This document shows positions 26,576-35,250 of a stretch of 64,000 bases of DNA, piece by piece. The stretch covers positions 1-64,000 of the forward strand of contig SVGP01000007.1 of assembly GCA_015056255.1 (NCBI GenBank), written 5' to 3'. The DNA is from Clostridiales bacterium (lineage in GTDB: Bacteria > Bacillota > Clostridia > Christensenellales > Aristaeellaceae). A program made the translations under genes and the position numbers. Positions within the stretch are counted from its first letter, which is position 1; each line of letters starts with the position of its first letter. Below the pieces are notes generated by a model. That model saw only the letters and a list, made by a program, of their open reading frames with translations, had not been told where the DNA came from and did no database searches.

Positions 26576-27640
26576 TTATCTCGCCTCAATCATTCGAAGA
26601 GCAAGCTCCTTATTCTTTACGGACATTGCATGGGTTGCGTAGGGCGTGCCGTGGAGGACGTTTATAACCTCTAAATAGTCCTCCGGCTTGCCCTCGATCA
26701 TGATGAGCTTGCCCGCATCCAGAATTTTTCTGTAAACGTCCAGCCAGTGCATGGGGCCGGGCTTTCCATCGCCGAACTGCCACTGGACGGCGTTCAAGTC
26801 AGGAAGGGCGAGGATGCTGTCCAGATGATTAAGCTCGCCCACGCCGTCCAGGTGATAGATGGTGTGGCGAAGGGTCTTCGAGTCGTTTCTGATGGTATCA
26901 AGGACGAACTGATCGAACATTTTCTTTCCGATCATATAGCTTACATCGCACTGCACGATATAGCTTTTTTCGGTGCTCAAAAGGCCGGACCAATGGGTGT
27001 AGCCGCCCTGCGGCGCGAGGACGGAGGCAAAATCCACATACGCTTCGCGCCATGCTTTTTCGATCTCTTTGGCGAGGCGAATAACCTCATCCGGTTCATC
27101 GATCATGTCGATTAAGAGGTTTTCGCTGCCGCGGAATGTGGCCGCAACATCGAGCACGCCGCCCAGATCCGGAAAGCCCATTTTAACAAGGCCATTCCAA
27201 CGATTGAGACCCGCTGAGTAGATGTCCTTTATGCGCCTGGACCACTTGTTGTCGGGGTCGTATTTGACGTGGATGTCGGCGATTTCCCTTTCCTCATCCG
27301 GGAAAAACCATACGCGGCCCGAGGAATTGTCAAGCTTCGCTCCGCACATGGCCGCAAGCACGCCCGGGCCGAAGGAGTCCAGATTGATCATGGGAAATGC
27401 ATCGCCCAGAAATTCGCATTTGGAAAGTTCCGCGTCCATCGCATCCACGATTTCTTCGGGCGTATAGGAAAAGTCCGCGCAGCTGGCCTGTGACAGGAAG
27501 GGCGCACGCGTGACTCTGTCAGCCTCGTACGCATCCGTCAGAACGACTTTGACAAGCGGGCGGTTTAGTTTTCCCTCCCACCACAGGTCGTGGTTTTCCT
27601 GGCATTTTTTCATTTGATCCTGCGTGAAATGAATGGCCAT
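26576..27640 (-). CDS. Uroporphyrinogen-decarboxylase-like (methyltransferase-type) protein
   Basis: A 354-residue cytoplasmic protein that looks like the URO-D/MtaA/CmuA-type TIM barrel. It has the family-like C-terminal run with HLDGVGELNHLD, VQWQFGDGKPGP and a helix ending. Such proteins often move methyl groups rather than make haem, and no haem or corrinoid genes are nearby. It is the last gene of the sugar locus, 21 bp after a permease, so demethylation of an imported methylated sugar is an attractive guess only. Ribosome binding site AAGGAG. Confidence 0.65.
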   Translation of the reverse strand: MAIHFTQDQMKKCQENHDLWWEGKLNRPLVKVVLTDAYEADRVTRAPFLSQASCADFSYTPEEIVDAMDAELSKCEFLGDAFPMINLDSFGPGVLAAMCGAKLDNSSGRVWFFPDEEREIADIHVKYDPDNKWSRRIKDIYSAGLNRWNGLVKMGFPDLGGVLDVAATFRGSENLLIDMIDEPDEVIRLAKEIEKAWREAYVDFASVLAPQGGYTHWSGLLSTEKSYIVQCDVSYMIGKKMFDQFVLDTIRNDSKTLRHTIYHLDGVGELNHLDSILALPDLNAVQWQFGDGKPGPMHWLDVYRKILDAGKLIMIEGKPEDYLEVINVLHGTPYATHAMSVKNKELALRMIEAR

Positions 27641-27661
27641 AGTGTTTCTCTCCTTACGCGT

Positions 27662-28588
27662 TTAGCCCTTGATCGCGCCGACCATAACGCCCTTTACGAA
27701 ATAGCGCTGCAGGAAGGGGTAGGCCAGAAGAATCGGAAGCATTGCAACGATGGCAAAGGTATACTGCATCGCTTCGATATACTGCATCGTTTCAAATATT
27801 CTGGTATCGAAGTTCATATTGTTGACAGCTTTTTCCGCTTCGCCTTCCTCCATCAGCATTCTTCTTAAGAAGATCTGAAGGGGCATCATTTCGTCATCCT
27901 TCAAGTAGATATACGCCGTATACCAGTTGTTCCAGTGGCCCACGATGGAGAAAAGCGCAATAACCGCAACCGTAGCCATGCACAGCGGCACAACGATTCT
28001 CCAAAGCACCCAGAAATCGTTCGCGCCGTCGATCTTTGCGCTTTCAATCAGGCCGTCCGGAAGACCCGAGAACGTGGTTCTCAAAACGATGATGTTGTAC
28101 ATGCTGACGCAACCGGTGATGATCATGATGGTTCGGGTGTAAATAAGGCCCAGGTTTTTCATGACCAGATACGTGGGGATCAGGCCGCCGCCAAAGAACA
28201 TGGGAATCATCATGAAGGTGATAAGCGCATTGTTCCACATGCGGTTTTTGCAAAGCGTGTAGGCCGCCATGGCGTTAACGAAAAGAGATAAAAGCGTGCC
28301 GGATGCTGCGTAGAAGATGGTATTGGCATAGCCCGTGAGCACATCCGGATTCTGGAATACGGTTTTATACATATCAAGGGACAATCCGCCGATGGGATAC
28401 CACGCAATTCCGCCATGCAGAAACAGTTTTTGGGGAACGCTTAGGGAACCCATGACAACGTGCCACATGGGAAGCAGCGTGATAAAGCACAACAGAATCA
28501 TCAGGATATGATTAAAAATGCTGAACGCGATTTCGCCGCGCGAACGTCTGAGCCAATGCGCCTTTGGTTTGGTATTCTTTTTCATCAT
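27662..28588 (-). CDS. CUT1 sugar ABC permease, LplC/MalG-like
   Basis: A 308-residue polytopic permease with six predicted helices and the EAA loop ESAKIDGANDFWVLW that docks the ATPase. It pairs with the permease at 28641 and the binding protein at 29681. The style (large binding protein, short LplC) is the LplABC type used for oligosaccharides. No ATPase is encoded nearby; a shared MsmK-like ATPase elsewhere is expected. Confidence 0.92.
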   Translation of the reverse strand: MMKKNTKPKAHWLRRSRGEIAFSIFNHILMILLCFITLLPMWHVVMGSLSVPQKLFLHGGIAWYPIGGLSLDMYKTVFQNPDVLTGYANTIFYAASGTLLSLFVNAMAAYTLCKNRMWNNALITFMMIPMFFGGGLIPTYLVMKNLGLIYTRTIMIITGCVSMYNIIVLRTTFSGLPDGLIESAKIDGANDFWVLWRIVVPLCMATVAVIALFSIVGHWNNWYTAYIYLKDDEMMPLQIFLRRMLMEEGEAEKAVNNMNFDTRIFETMQYIEAMQYTFAIVAMLPILLAYPFLQRYFVKGVMVGAIKG

Positions 28589-28640
28589 TGTAAGTCCGCC
28601 TTTCTGTAAAACAGTATGCTAATGCGCAATAAACCTGCAT

Positions 28641-29576
28641 TTAGAACAGTCCGTTGCCGGACAGCTTCTTGGTAATCTTGTTCACGCACATCATAATGGC
28701 AAGACTTACAGCCTGAATCGCCATACCGACTGCGGCCGTGCCACTGAAATCGGCGCCCTGAATACCCTCGCGGAAGATATAGGTATCCAGCGTGTCAGCC
28801 ACGCTGTAAATCGCAGGGTTATACAGAAGAATGATTTTTTCAGAGCCCGTAGAGAGCATGCCGCCGCATTTCAAAATGAGCATCAGGCAAATCGTGGGCA
28901 TGATGCCGGGAATGGTGATGTGGATGGTCTGCTTCCAGCGGGAAGCGCCGTCCATGAGCGCCGCTTCATACAATTCCGCGTCAATGCCGGAAAGAGCGGA
29001 AAGATACAAAATGGAGCCCCAGCCAAAGCCCTGCCAGATACCAGAACCGATATACAGCGGACGGAACCATGAGGTTCTGGAAAGAAGGTTTACAGGCGTC
29101 CAGTTCGGATCGAACAATGCGAAAATTTTGTTGAAAACGCCGTCAGATTTGACGAAAATCTGAAGAATACCGCAGATAACAACAATAGATACAAAGTGCG
29201 GCAGATAAGTTATATTCTGCACAACCTTCTTAAAGCGTGCATTCGTAATTTCATTCAAAAGCAAAGCAAAGATGATCGGAATCGGAAATTCGATAATCAG
29301 GCTCAGGGATGTGAGCATGAGCGTATTTTTCAGGTTTCTTAAAAAGAACATTCCGCCGAAATACGACGTGAAGTTCGCAAGGCCTACAAATTCAGACTCA
29401 AAAAAAGGAATTGCAGGGCGATATTCAAGAAATGCAATGCAAATACCGTAGATCGGCATATAGCTGAAAATGATGTAATATGCGATCGTGGGCAAAAACA
29501 TCAGATAGCACATCCAGTTCAGCTTAAAGTCGCGAATGAAACGCGCTCTGAAATTTTTCGTTTTAATTTGATTCAT
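28641..29576 (-). CDS. CUT1 sugar ABC permease, LplB/MalF-like
   Basis: A 311-residue permease with six helices and EAA loop ELYEAALMDGASRWKQ. Start ATG 29576 has AAAGG 11 nt upstream; a TTG six codons earlier is less likely. It lies downstream of the binding-protein gene, separated from it by a strong hairpin. Confidence 0.92.
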   Translation of the reverse strand: MNQIKTKNFRARFIRDFKLNWMCYLMFLPTIAYYIIFSYMPIYGICIAFLEYRPAIPFFESEFVGLANFTSYFGGMFFLRNLKNTLMLTSLSLIIEFPIPIIFALLLNEITNARFKKVVQNITYLPHFVSIVVICGILQIFVKSDGVFNKIFALFDPNWTPVNLLSRTSWFRPLYIGSGIWQGFGWGSILYLSALSGIDAELYEAALMDGASRWKQTIHITIPGIMPTICLMLILKCGGMLSTGSEKIILLYNPAIYSVADTLDTYIFREGIQGADFSGTAAVGMAIQAVSLAIMMCVNKITKKLSGNGLF

Positions 29577-29635
29577 AAGCCATCTGCCTTTCAACGGTTA
29601 CATGACCGGCTTTTGTTGGTTTTTTCGGGGAATGC

Positions 29636-29657
29636 CCGGCGGGTGCGAACCCGCCGG
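29636..29657 (-). terminator. Attenuating hairpin between binding protein and permease genes
   Basis: CCGGCGGGT pairs with ACCCGCCGG around a 4-nt loop, without a long T-run. Hairpins here commonly protect the binding-protein mRNA or reduce permease expression. Confidence 0.65.
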
Positions 29658-29680
29658 ACATTTTAATCATCCTTCAGGAA

Positions 29681-31273
29681 TTATTCGATGGCAATGAAGC
29701 GATCGTAAGCAGCCTGCTGGATTTCCATGAGCTCGTTGTAGCCGAGTTCAACGGAGGTGTTGTAGTAGAGTTCCCAGCTCTCGTCGGTTACGCCGTTGAT
29801 GATGAAGTCATACAGGCACTCGAACATGTAGTTGGAGAAGTCCGGATAGTACTTGTTGTAGATATCGGTTTCTTCAGCAGTTCTCTTGATGAACTGAACC
29901 GGGAATACTTCGGAGTAGTTCACGGGCTGAGACCAGGAGCCGAATACGGTTTCCTGATAGGTCTGCTCCTTCAGGGTCTCACGGGAGGTTTCGGTCATGG
30001 CGAAGCCGCTCATGAACTCAGCAACATACTGGGCGTCGATCTTGGGATTGTTGTTGTACTCTTCGGTGCGGACGGGTCTGCCTTCCTCGTTGTACTCGAA
30101 GGAGATGCCTTCGATACCGAACTGAGCGAGTAGAGCCATGTCAGCATCGTAACGGAAGTCGACGAAGCGGATGGCTTCTTCGAGATCGTTGCAGCTTCTG
30201 GTGAAGAAGGTGGCATAGTACTTGTAGTTGTAGCCGGTGCCGCCCAGGTGGGTGGAAACCTTGCCTTCGAGGTAACGCTCAGTGGTCTGCATCATGTTCA
30301 GAGCAGTTACAGCGCCGTTGCCAGGGATGCCGGAGTAGATCGGGCCAAGACGGGCGTCGAAGCCGCCGATACCAACTTCGTTGGCGCAGAAGCCGGCGAT
30401 GGTCTCGTTGTAGCCGTAAGCAACAAAGTCGGTGTTGAGGAGGCCGTCAGCATACCAGGCATGGAGCTGCTCAACAGCTTCGCGCCATTCGGGCGTGAGG
30501 GGGCCCCACTTTACTTCGTCGCCTTCCATATACCAGTTCTGGCCGGTGCCGAATCCGCCGTAGTACCACTCCATCATCCAGAGGTTGAACAGGCCGTGGA
30601 AGGGATACTTAACGCCGATATCCTTAAGGGCATAGAGATACTCGGTAAGGTCGTCGTAAGTGTTGATGTCTTCCTTCTCAAAGCCGGTGGCCTCGAGCAT
30701 CCAGGTGGGGGTCAGGGGGCCGGTGAGGGTGTACTGCTCAACTGCGCCGGTTTCGAGATCCATATCGTCGAAGCGGCTGCCGAAGAGGAACAGGCGTCCC
30801 TTGGGGGTGTAGTACTGATCAGAGTACCACTTGGGGCACTTGTTGAGGGTCTCCATGAACTTGGGCGCATACTCGGGGAGCATGTCGGTTACGTCGATGC
30901 ACAGACCGTCGTCGTACAGCGTCTCGGGGGCGCCGGGATAGACGTAGTTGTCAACGTTCCACCAGATCATGTCGAAAAGATCCTCGTTGTTCTTGTCAGC
31001 CGCTGCGGCTACGCGCAGAGCGAACTTGGTGTATACGTCATTGGTGGAAAGGATTTCGAAGTTGAGCTTGACATCTACGCCGTAAGCTTCCTTATAGCGG
31101 CGGATGTACTCTTTGATACCTTCGTGCTTGGTGATGTCGCCGTCGAGCTGCTCATAGCTGCCGGAAGCCCAGCAAAGCAGAATGTCCCATTCAACGACTT
31201 CGTCCTCTGCAAAGCCTGCGAAGCAGGGCAGAAGCATTATGATTGCCAAAAGAGCTACGAGGAATTTTTTCAT
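29681..31273 (-). CDS. Extracellular sugar-binding protein of CUT1 ABC transporter
   Basis: A 530-residue binding protein with a Sec signal peptide cleaved near FAGFA-ED and a long LplA-type body rich in Trp and Tyr (e.g. MEWYYGGFGTG), as in oligosaccharide-binding proteins. The signal peptide has Cys17 in LLPC, but Pro at -1 makes a lipobox unlikely. Ligand unknown. It leads the permease genes 28641 and 27662. Ribosome binding site GGAGG, 9 nt from ATG. Confidence 0.92.
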   Translation of the reverse strand: MKKFLVALLAIIMLLPCFAGFAEDEVVEWDILLCWASGSYEQLDGDITKHEGIKEYIRRYKEAYGVDVKLNFEILSTNDVYTKFALRVAAAADKNNEDLFDMIWWNVDNYVYPGAPETLYDDGLCIDVTDMLPEYAPKFMETLNKCPKWYSDQYYTPKGRLFLFGSRFDDMDLETGAVEQYTLTGPLTPTWMLEATGFEKEDINTYDDLTEYLYALKDIGVKYPFHGLFNLWMMEWYYGGFGTGQNWYMEGDEVKWGPLTPEWREAVEQLHAWYADGLLNTDFVAYGYNETIAGFCANEVGIGGFDARLGPIYSGIPGNGAVTALNMMQTTERYLEGKVSTHLGGTGYNYKYYATFFTRSCNDLEEAIRFVDFRYDADMALLAQFGIEGISFEYNEEGRPVRTEEYNNNPKIDAQYVAEFMSGFAMTETSRETLKEQTYQETVFGSWSQPVNYSEVFPVQFIKRTAEETDIYNKYYPDFSNYMFECLYDFIINGVTDESWELYYNTSVELGYNELMEIQQAAYDRFIAIE

Positions 31274-31305
31274 TACGAATAACCTCCATGTTTCTTTTTG
31301 CCTGG

Positions 31306-31371
31306 TCGTTGGGTAAGTCGGGTAAGTGAGTCGGGTAAGTCAGTCGGGTGAGTCAGTCGAGTAAGTGTCGG
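31306..31371. repeat. 13-bp tandem repeat upstream of the binding-protein gene
   Basis: About five degenerate copies of a GGGTAAGT-(G/C)AGTC unit run through the leader of the binding-protein gene. Units vary at one or two bases. It could be a slippage-prone spacer that tunes expression, or a protein-binding array. Confidence 0.7.
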
Positions 31372-31399
31372 AGTTACTAAGCTACCTTTTTGATATACC

Positions 31400-33460
31400 T
31401 TAAGAGGCTTCGGGTTCCAACAGCACAATCGCGCTGAGCGGCAAAAGATGGAGCTCGTCCGTGGCCGCTTGCATTTCCGGATTCTCCGGCGACACAACGC
31501 GCCAATCCGCCCGATCGGGATTTTCAAGCGTCTGTTCCTGCTCGGTCAAATTCACAAGAACAAGCGTTTTAAGACCCGATACAATGGATTTCATTTCAGA
31601 CATAAGCACCGCCGCGTTTTTCGGCGCGTTTTTCTCTGTAGGAATAAACTCAACCTCCCACAGCCTGTCCGAGTAGCGCTTTCTGAGCGCGTCAATCTTA
31701 TGGCCGTATTCAAGAAGTCTGGGGAATTCGCCGATTCTGCCCTTGAACTGCAAAGGTTCGTAGCTGATTAAACACCTGAACAATAAGCAGAAATTGAGGG
31801 GCGATCTGTCTTCCAAACCTCTTGCCACGCATACCATTGGGTATCTTGAATCAACATAGCGGTAATCCGCCATGGTGTTTCCAAAGAAGCGGAAATAGCT
31901 TAAATCGTAATAGGGACGATAAAGCGCGGGCAGCGCTTCGCCGGCAAGCAGGAAATCAGGCTTTCCCATTTCCTTTGCAAGGGCGCGCATTTCCTTTGCA
32001 AACTGCACGTCTCCCACATATTCCGCCGCGGGAATGGGATGTCCGTGCGTTTCATCGAAGCAATATTCGTTTCCATTGTGGTTGGTCGTTTCGTCAAACA
32101 GCAATCCGGACGCGCCAAGCTCGATGAATTTTTTGACTTCATTTAAGCAGATATCGCGCCAGTGCTTGTCGTTCATGCACATGACGGCAAGTCTGTGCGT
32201 GTTCGCGCCCATGATCATCGCGGGACGATCGTAGGCATAGCCGTTAAAGCAGTGTTCAACACCATAGATGTCCTTGCTGGCGTGTCTGTAAAGCTCTTCC
32301 CTGTACCACCTGCTTCTCATGTCGCCGAAGACGAACTTGCAGTACAGAACCACGCGGACGCCCATTTCCTCGAGCTGACGGATCGCGTCCTTGAGTTCCT
32401 CGTACGTGCCCATGCGGGGATCGACGTCGTGTGACGGAAGCGAACCGTCCATGCCCTCCTTCGTCCAGCCGGTGAGCTGGAAGACGCTGACGCCGTTTTT
32501 CACAAGCTCGCGCCCGATTTCGGGAAGATCCGTATAGCGGTAGCGCACGCCGTAGCCGTAGGAAGCCATCTGAAGCTGATACCAGCCGCGAATTTCCTGA
32601 GCCCACTCGGGCGGAGGCGCGGGCGAAAACGCTTCCTCATAAAAGCGCTCGTACTGCTTAAGCCCCGCCTGCCAGGAGCCCTCGTAAGGCTCTATGGATA
32701 CGGATGAAAGCGCTTTTTTGCCGTTGGCGGGTACAAACAGCATGTGATAAGCGGCAAGTGTGAGGTAAGGCGGATTTCCGTCCTTATCCAGGACATTGTC
32801 GTATCGCCCGCTATGCGTGTCCCGCATATGGGGCTTTAAATAGCTGAAATAGGAAATCTGGTAATCGGGATTGGCGTCATGCCTTGAAAGGCACATGCCC
32901 TGATCGTCCGTGCGGATCAGCGCATACGCGCTTTCCGGACTCATCGTAAATTTCACGGGATTAATCGTGCTCCAATAGCCGCTCATCGTGGTAAACGACG
33001 GATACAGGGGCACATCGAACGCGCCGCTGTAGGCGGAAAAGAGGAGGTTCATGCTTTGGGCGTTTTCGGGGGGATTGACCTTTCCAAAGCACGGGAAGGC
33101 AACGTGCTCGATCATGTAGGGCGATTTGTTATCAATTTCGCCGGAAAACTCGCAGCCGCGCTCGGTCAGGGCGATTTTTGCAGTGAAGGAAATGTCAAGT
33201 GTCTCGCCGTCCTCGTCCTTCACGCCGTTCCAGATGATCTCAATTGCATGATTGTATCTTTTGATCAACGCGGGCTTTGTTTTATAGCCTTTGACCGTGT
33301 TGCCCGGAAAATGATCCTTCGGAATGCCGAGTTCAAACGACATTCCTTCCCCGCCGCCTGAAAACAGCCAGCCGGTGGAAACCGCCTTTACCTTTTCAAG
33401 CGCGCCGTTTTCTTCGGAAAACGAAAGGCTGATTTTGTTTCCGTTGAGCGCGATGGCCAT
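31400..33460 (-). CDS. Glycosidase-like protein with TIM barrel (DUF6259-like)
   Basis: A 686-residue cytoplasmic protein. An N-terminal beta-sandwich (about 1-270) is followed by a TIM barrel (about 285-580) with acidic strand-end motifs (GLLFDETTNHNGNEY, LLAGEALPALY), then a beta C-terminus. The layout resembles clan GH-D alpha-galactosidase-like proteins and the DUF6259 family. A retaining mechanism with the Asp of LLFDETT is possible. No signal peptide, so the substrate must be imported, most likely by the transporter encoded next door. Ribosome binding site AGGAGG, 8 nt. Confidence 0.75.
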   Translation of the reverse strand: MAIALNGNKISLSFSEENGALEKVKAVSTGWLFSGGGEGMSFELGIPKDHFPGNTVKGYKTKPALIKRYNHAIEIIWNGVKDEDGETLDISFTAKIALTERGCEFSGEIDNKSPYMIEHVAFPCFGKVNPPENAQSMNLLFSAYSGAFDVPLYPSFTTMSGYWSTINPVKFTMSPESAYALIRTDDQGMCLSRHDANPDYQISYFSYLKPHMRDTHSGRYDNVLDKDGNPPYLTLAAYHMLFVPANGKKALSSVSIEPYEGSWQAGLKQYERFYEEAFSPAPPPEWAQEIRGWYQLQMASYGYGVRYRYTDLPEIGRELVKNGVSVFQLTGWTKEGMDGSLPSHDVDPRMGTYEELKDAIRQLEEMGVRVVLYCKFVFGDMRSRWYREELYRHASKDIYGVEHCFNGYAYDRPAMIMGANTHRLAVMCMNDKHWRDICLNEVKKFIELGASGLLFDETTNHNGNEYCFDETHGHPIPAAEYVGDVQFAKEMRALAKEMGKPDFLLAGEALPALYRPYYDLSYFRFFGNTMADYRYVDSRYPMVCVARGLEDRSPLNFCLLFRCLISYEPLQFKGRIGEFPRLLEYGHKIDALRKRYSDRLWEVEFIPTEKNAPKNAAVLMSEMKSIVSGLKTLVLVNLTEQEQTLENPDRADWRVVSPENPEMQAATDELHLLPLSAIVLLEPEAS

Positions 33461-33472
33461 GTCGCTTTCCTC

Positions 33473-35134
33473 CTATTTTGAAATCTCAGGAAGCTCCAGA
33501 TAGGTTTCTCCCAGCACGATCGTATTCATCGCAACCTTCGGATGACTCTGAACCGCCCAATGCCCCCACGTATTCGAGTGGGGCCAGTAGGAAAATGCGT
33601 TGGCGGAGGCGATGTCCACGCGGATGCGCTGACCTGCCTTGGCCGTCCAGAACATCGGCTCGATATCAAGATCGAACCGGACAAGAGAATCGGGCTGATA
33701 CGTACCTGCTGCGCGGGACAGGGGCGAAATCGTCTCCTGAAGAACCCATGCTTCGCCGTTTTCGGAAACCAGCGAAATTCGGGCGAGGAACGCCGTGTCT
33801 TCGCAGTCGGATTTGACCGCAAAATGCACCTTGGTCGATCCGCGAATCTGCATATCCTCCTTCAGCGGCTCGGTCATGAAGCTTTTGACGTCGGGTCTGA
33901 AATTCATACCCTCCTGAAGCGCCGCGCCGTCGGACTCGGTAAAGAACGCATTGGGGCCGCCCTTGAAGAAAGGCGGATCATAGGGATTGTAACGGTATGT
34001 GATTTCGCCGTCTTCCGGCTTTTCGAACGAAAGAAGGCTGTCGGACGCCGGATACAGGCGTCTGGGCCGGGTCTTGACATCGTAGAATCCGTCGTGATCC
34101 TCCCACTTGCCCTCGTTCATAACGTAGGCATTGACCTTTCCGATGCCGCCGTGCGGGAAGGGCTTTCCATCGCGAACATGCAGGAAGAAGTCTCCCGCAT
34201 GATCCAAAACCCTTTCGCCCTCTTCCTGAATGAACGGGCATTTTTCAACGTTTGTAAGCGTCATGCTGTGCGTCCATGGACCTACGAGAAACGCGGATTT
34301 CTTTCTTGTTTCCTCGGGGAGCTCGTCCCACATCGGAACCATGCCGTTATAGAACGGATCGAAGTACCCGCCCCTTAAAAGAATGGGGATTTTCGCGCGC
34401 TTCATAACGCCATAGGTGTCGCCGATGCCGTTTGGACGGGTAGCCATCTCGTCGTCGTCATTGTTCATAAACAGCCATTCGGTATAACACGGAACGTCGT
34501 GGCCGTACATGCGCTCGGCATATTCATAGAACGGATACTCATAGGTGATCTTTTTATAAAACGCGTTTACGCTCTTGGGATCGGCGCAATTGTCAACATT
34601 CAGAACCGGCGTTTCGCCATGCATCACCATCGGAAACCACAAAGGCCCAAGACGCATTTTGTATTCGCCGTTTAAATAGGCAAAGGAATGCGCGTGCGAC
34701 GAAAAGATTGCAAGCGACGCGGCCTTTACACAAGACGGCAGCTCGTCCAGGCAGCAAAGGTGAACAAACGCCGTGTAGCTGCCGCCCTCAAGGTAAATGC
34801 TGCCGTCAAAAAACGGCTGCTTCTGAATCCAGTCAAGAAGCACAAGGCCGTCGCGCCTTTCGTAAATGAACGGCTGCGTCCTGCCGCCCGATCCGCCATA
34901 GCCCCTGCAATGCTGATGAACCACGGCAAAGCCCTTGCCCAAGCGTCCCGCCTGCGCGGCGAAAAGATCCTTTCTTTCCTGTTCGGTGCCCGTGGGCTTT
35001 TGAACATAGGGATCGCGGATGCAGATGACGGGAAAGGTGCCGTTTTCGTTCGGCAGGTACACTTCGGTGTACAATTTTTCGCCGTCAAAGGATTCCATGT
35101 AGCAGGTTTTTAGAACGAAATTTTCCGTCGCCAT
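33473..35134 (-). CDS. CocE/NonD-family hydrolase
   Basis: A 553-residue alpha/beta-hydrolase of the CocE/X-Pro-dipeptidyl-peptidase class. Catalytic Ser is in EGGSYTAF, Asp in GGYFDPFYNG and His in GPWTHSMTL. The C-terminal beta-jelly roll (about 340-550) is of the PepX_C type. In this sugar locus it is more likely an esterase that removes acyl groups from the imported sugar than a peptidase; that is inference. Neighbouring genes are 12-110 bp away on the same strand. Confidence 0.9.
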   Translation of the reverse strand: MATENFVLKTCYMESFDGEKLYTEVYLPNENGTFPVICIRDPYVQKPTGTEQERKDLFAAQAGRLGKGFAVVHQHCRGYGGSGGRTQPFIYERRDGLVLLDWIQKQPFFDGSIYLEGGSYTAFVHLCCLDELPSCVKAASLAIFSSHAHSFAYLNGEYKMRLGPLWFPMVMHGETPVLNVDNCADPKSVNAFYKKITYEYPFYEYAERMYGHDVPCYTEWLFMNNDDDEMATRPNGIGDTYGVMKRAKIPILLRGGYFDPFYNGMVPMWDELPEETRKKSAFLVGPWTHSMTLTNVEKCPFIQEEGERVLDHAGDFFLHVRDGKPFPHGGIGKVNAYVMNEGKWEDHDGFYDVKTRPRRLYPASDSLLSFEKPEDGEITYRYNPYDPPFFKGGPNAFFTESDGAALQEGMNFRPDVKSFMTEPLKEDMQIRGSTKVHFAVKSDCEDTAFLARISLVSENGEAWVLQETISPLSRAAGTYQPDSLVRFDLDIEPMFWTAKAGQRIRVDIASANAFSYWPHSNTWGHWAVQSHPKVAMNTIVLGETYLELPEISK

Positions 35135-35186
35135 GCAAAAAGTCCCTCCTTTTTCAGCAAATGTGTATTTCGATTAGCAGCGGGAA

Positions 35187-35250
35187 GCCCAGCCTTCCCT
35201 TGGCTCTCCCTCCGGGAAAGCTGTCACCAAAGGTGACTGAGAGGGCCTTA
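35187..35250. repeat. Intergenic palindromic repeat (CTCAGTCACC/GGTGACAG type)
   Basis: Contains GTCACC/GGTGAC (35223-35237) and CTTTCCC/GGGAGAG-like arms. A widespread clostridial repeat, as I recall it, has this core. It abuts the stop codon of the gene ending at 35248, so that gene's 3' end may have been supplied by the repeat. Confidence 0.65.

Noticed and set aside
29681-31273. Lipobox at Cys17 of the binding protein
   Set aside because: Pro precedes the Cys (LLPC), which signal peptidase II does not accept; an AxA-type cleavage site follows.
31306-31371. CRISPR array
   Set aside because: Units are about 13 bp and adjacent without unique spacers, and no cas genes are near.
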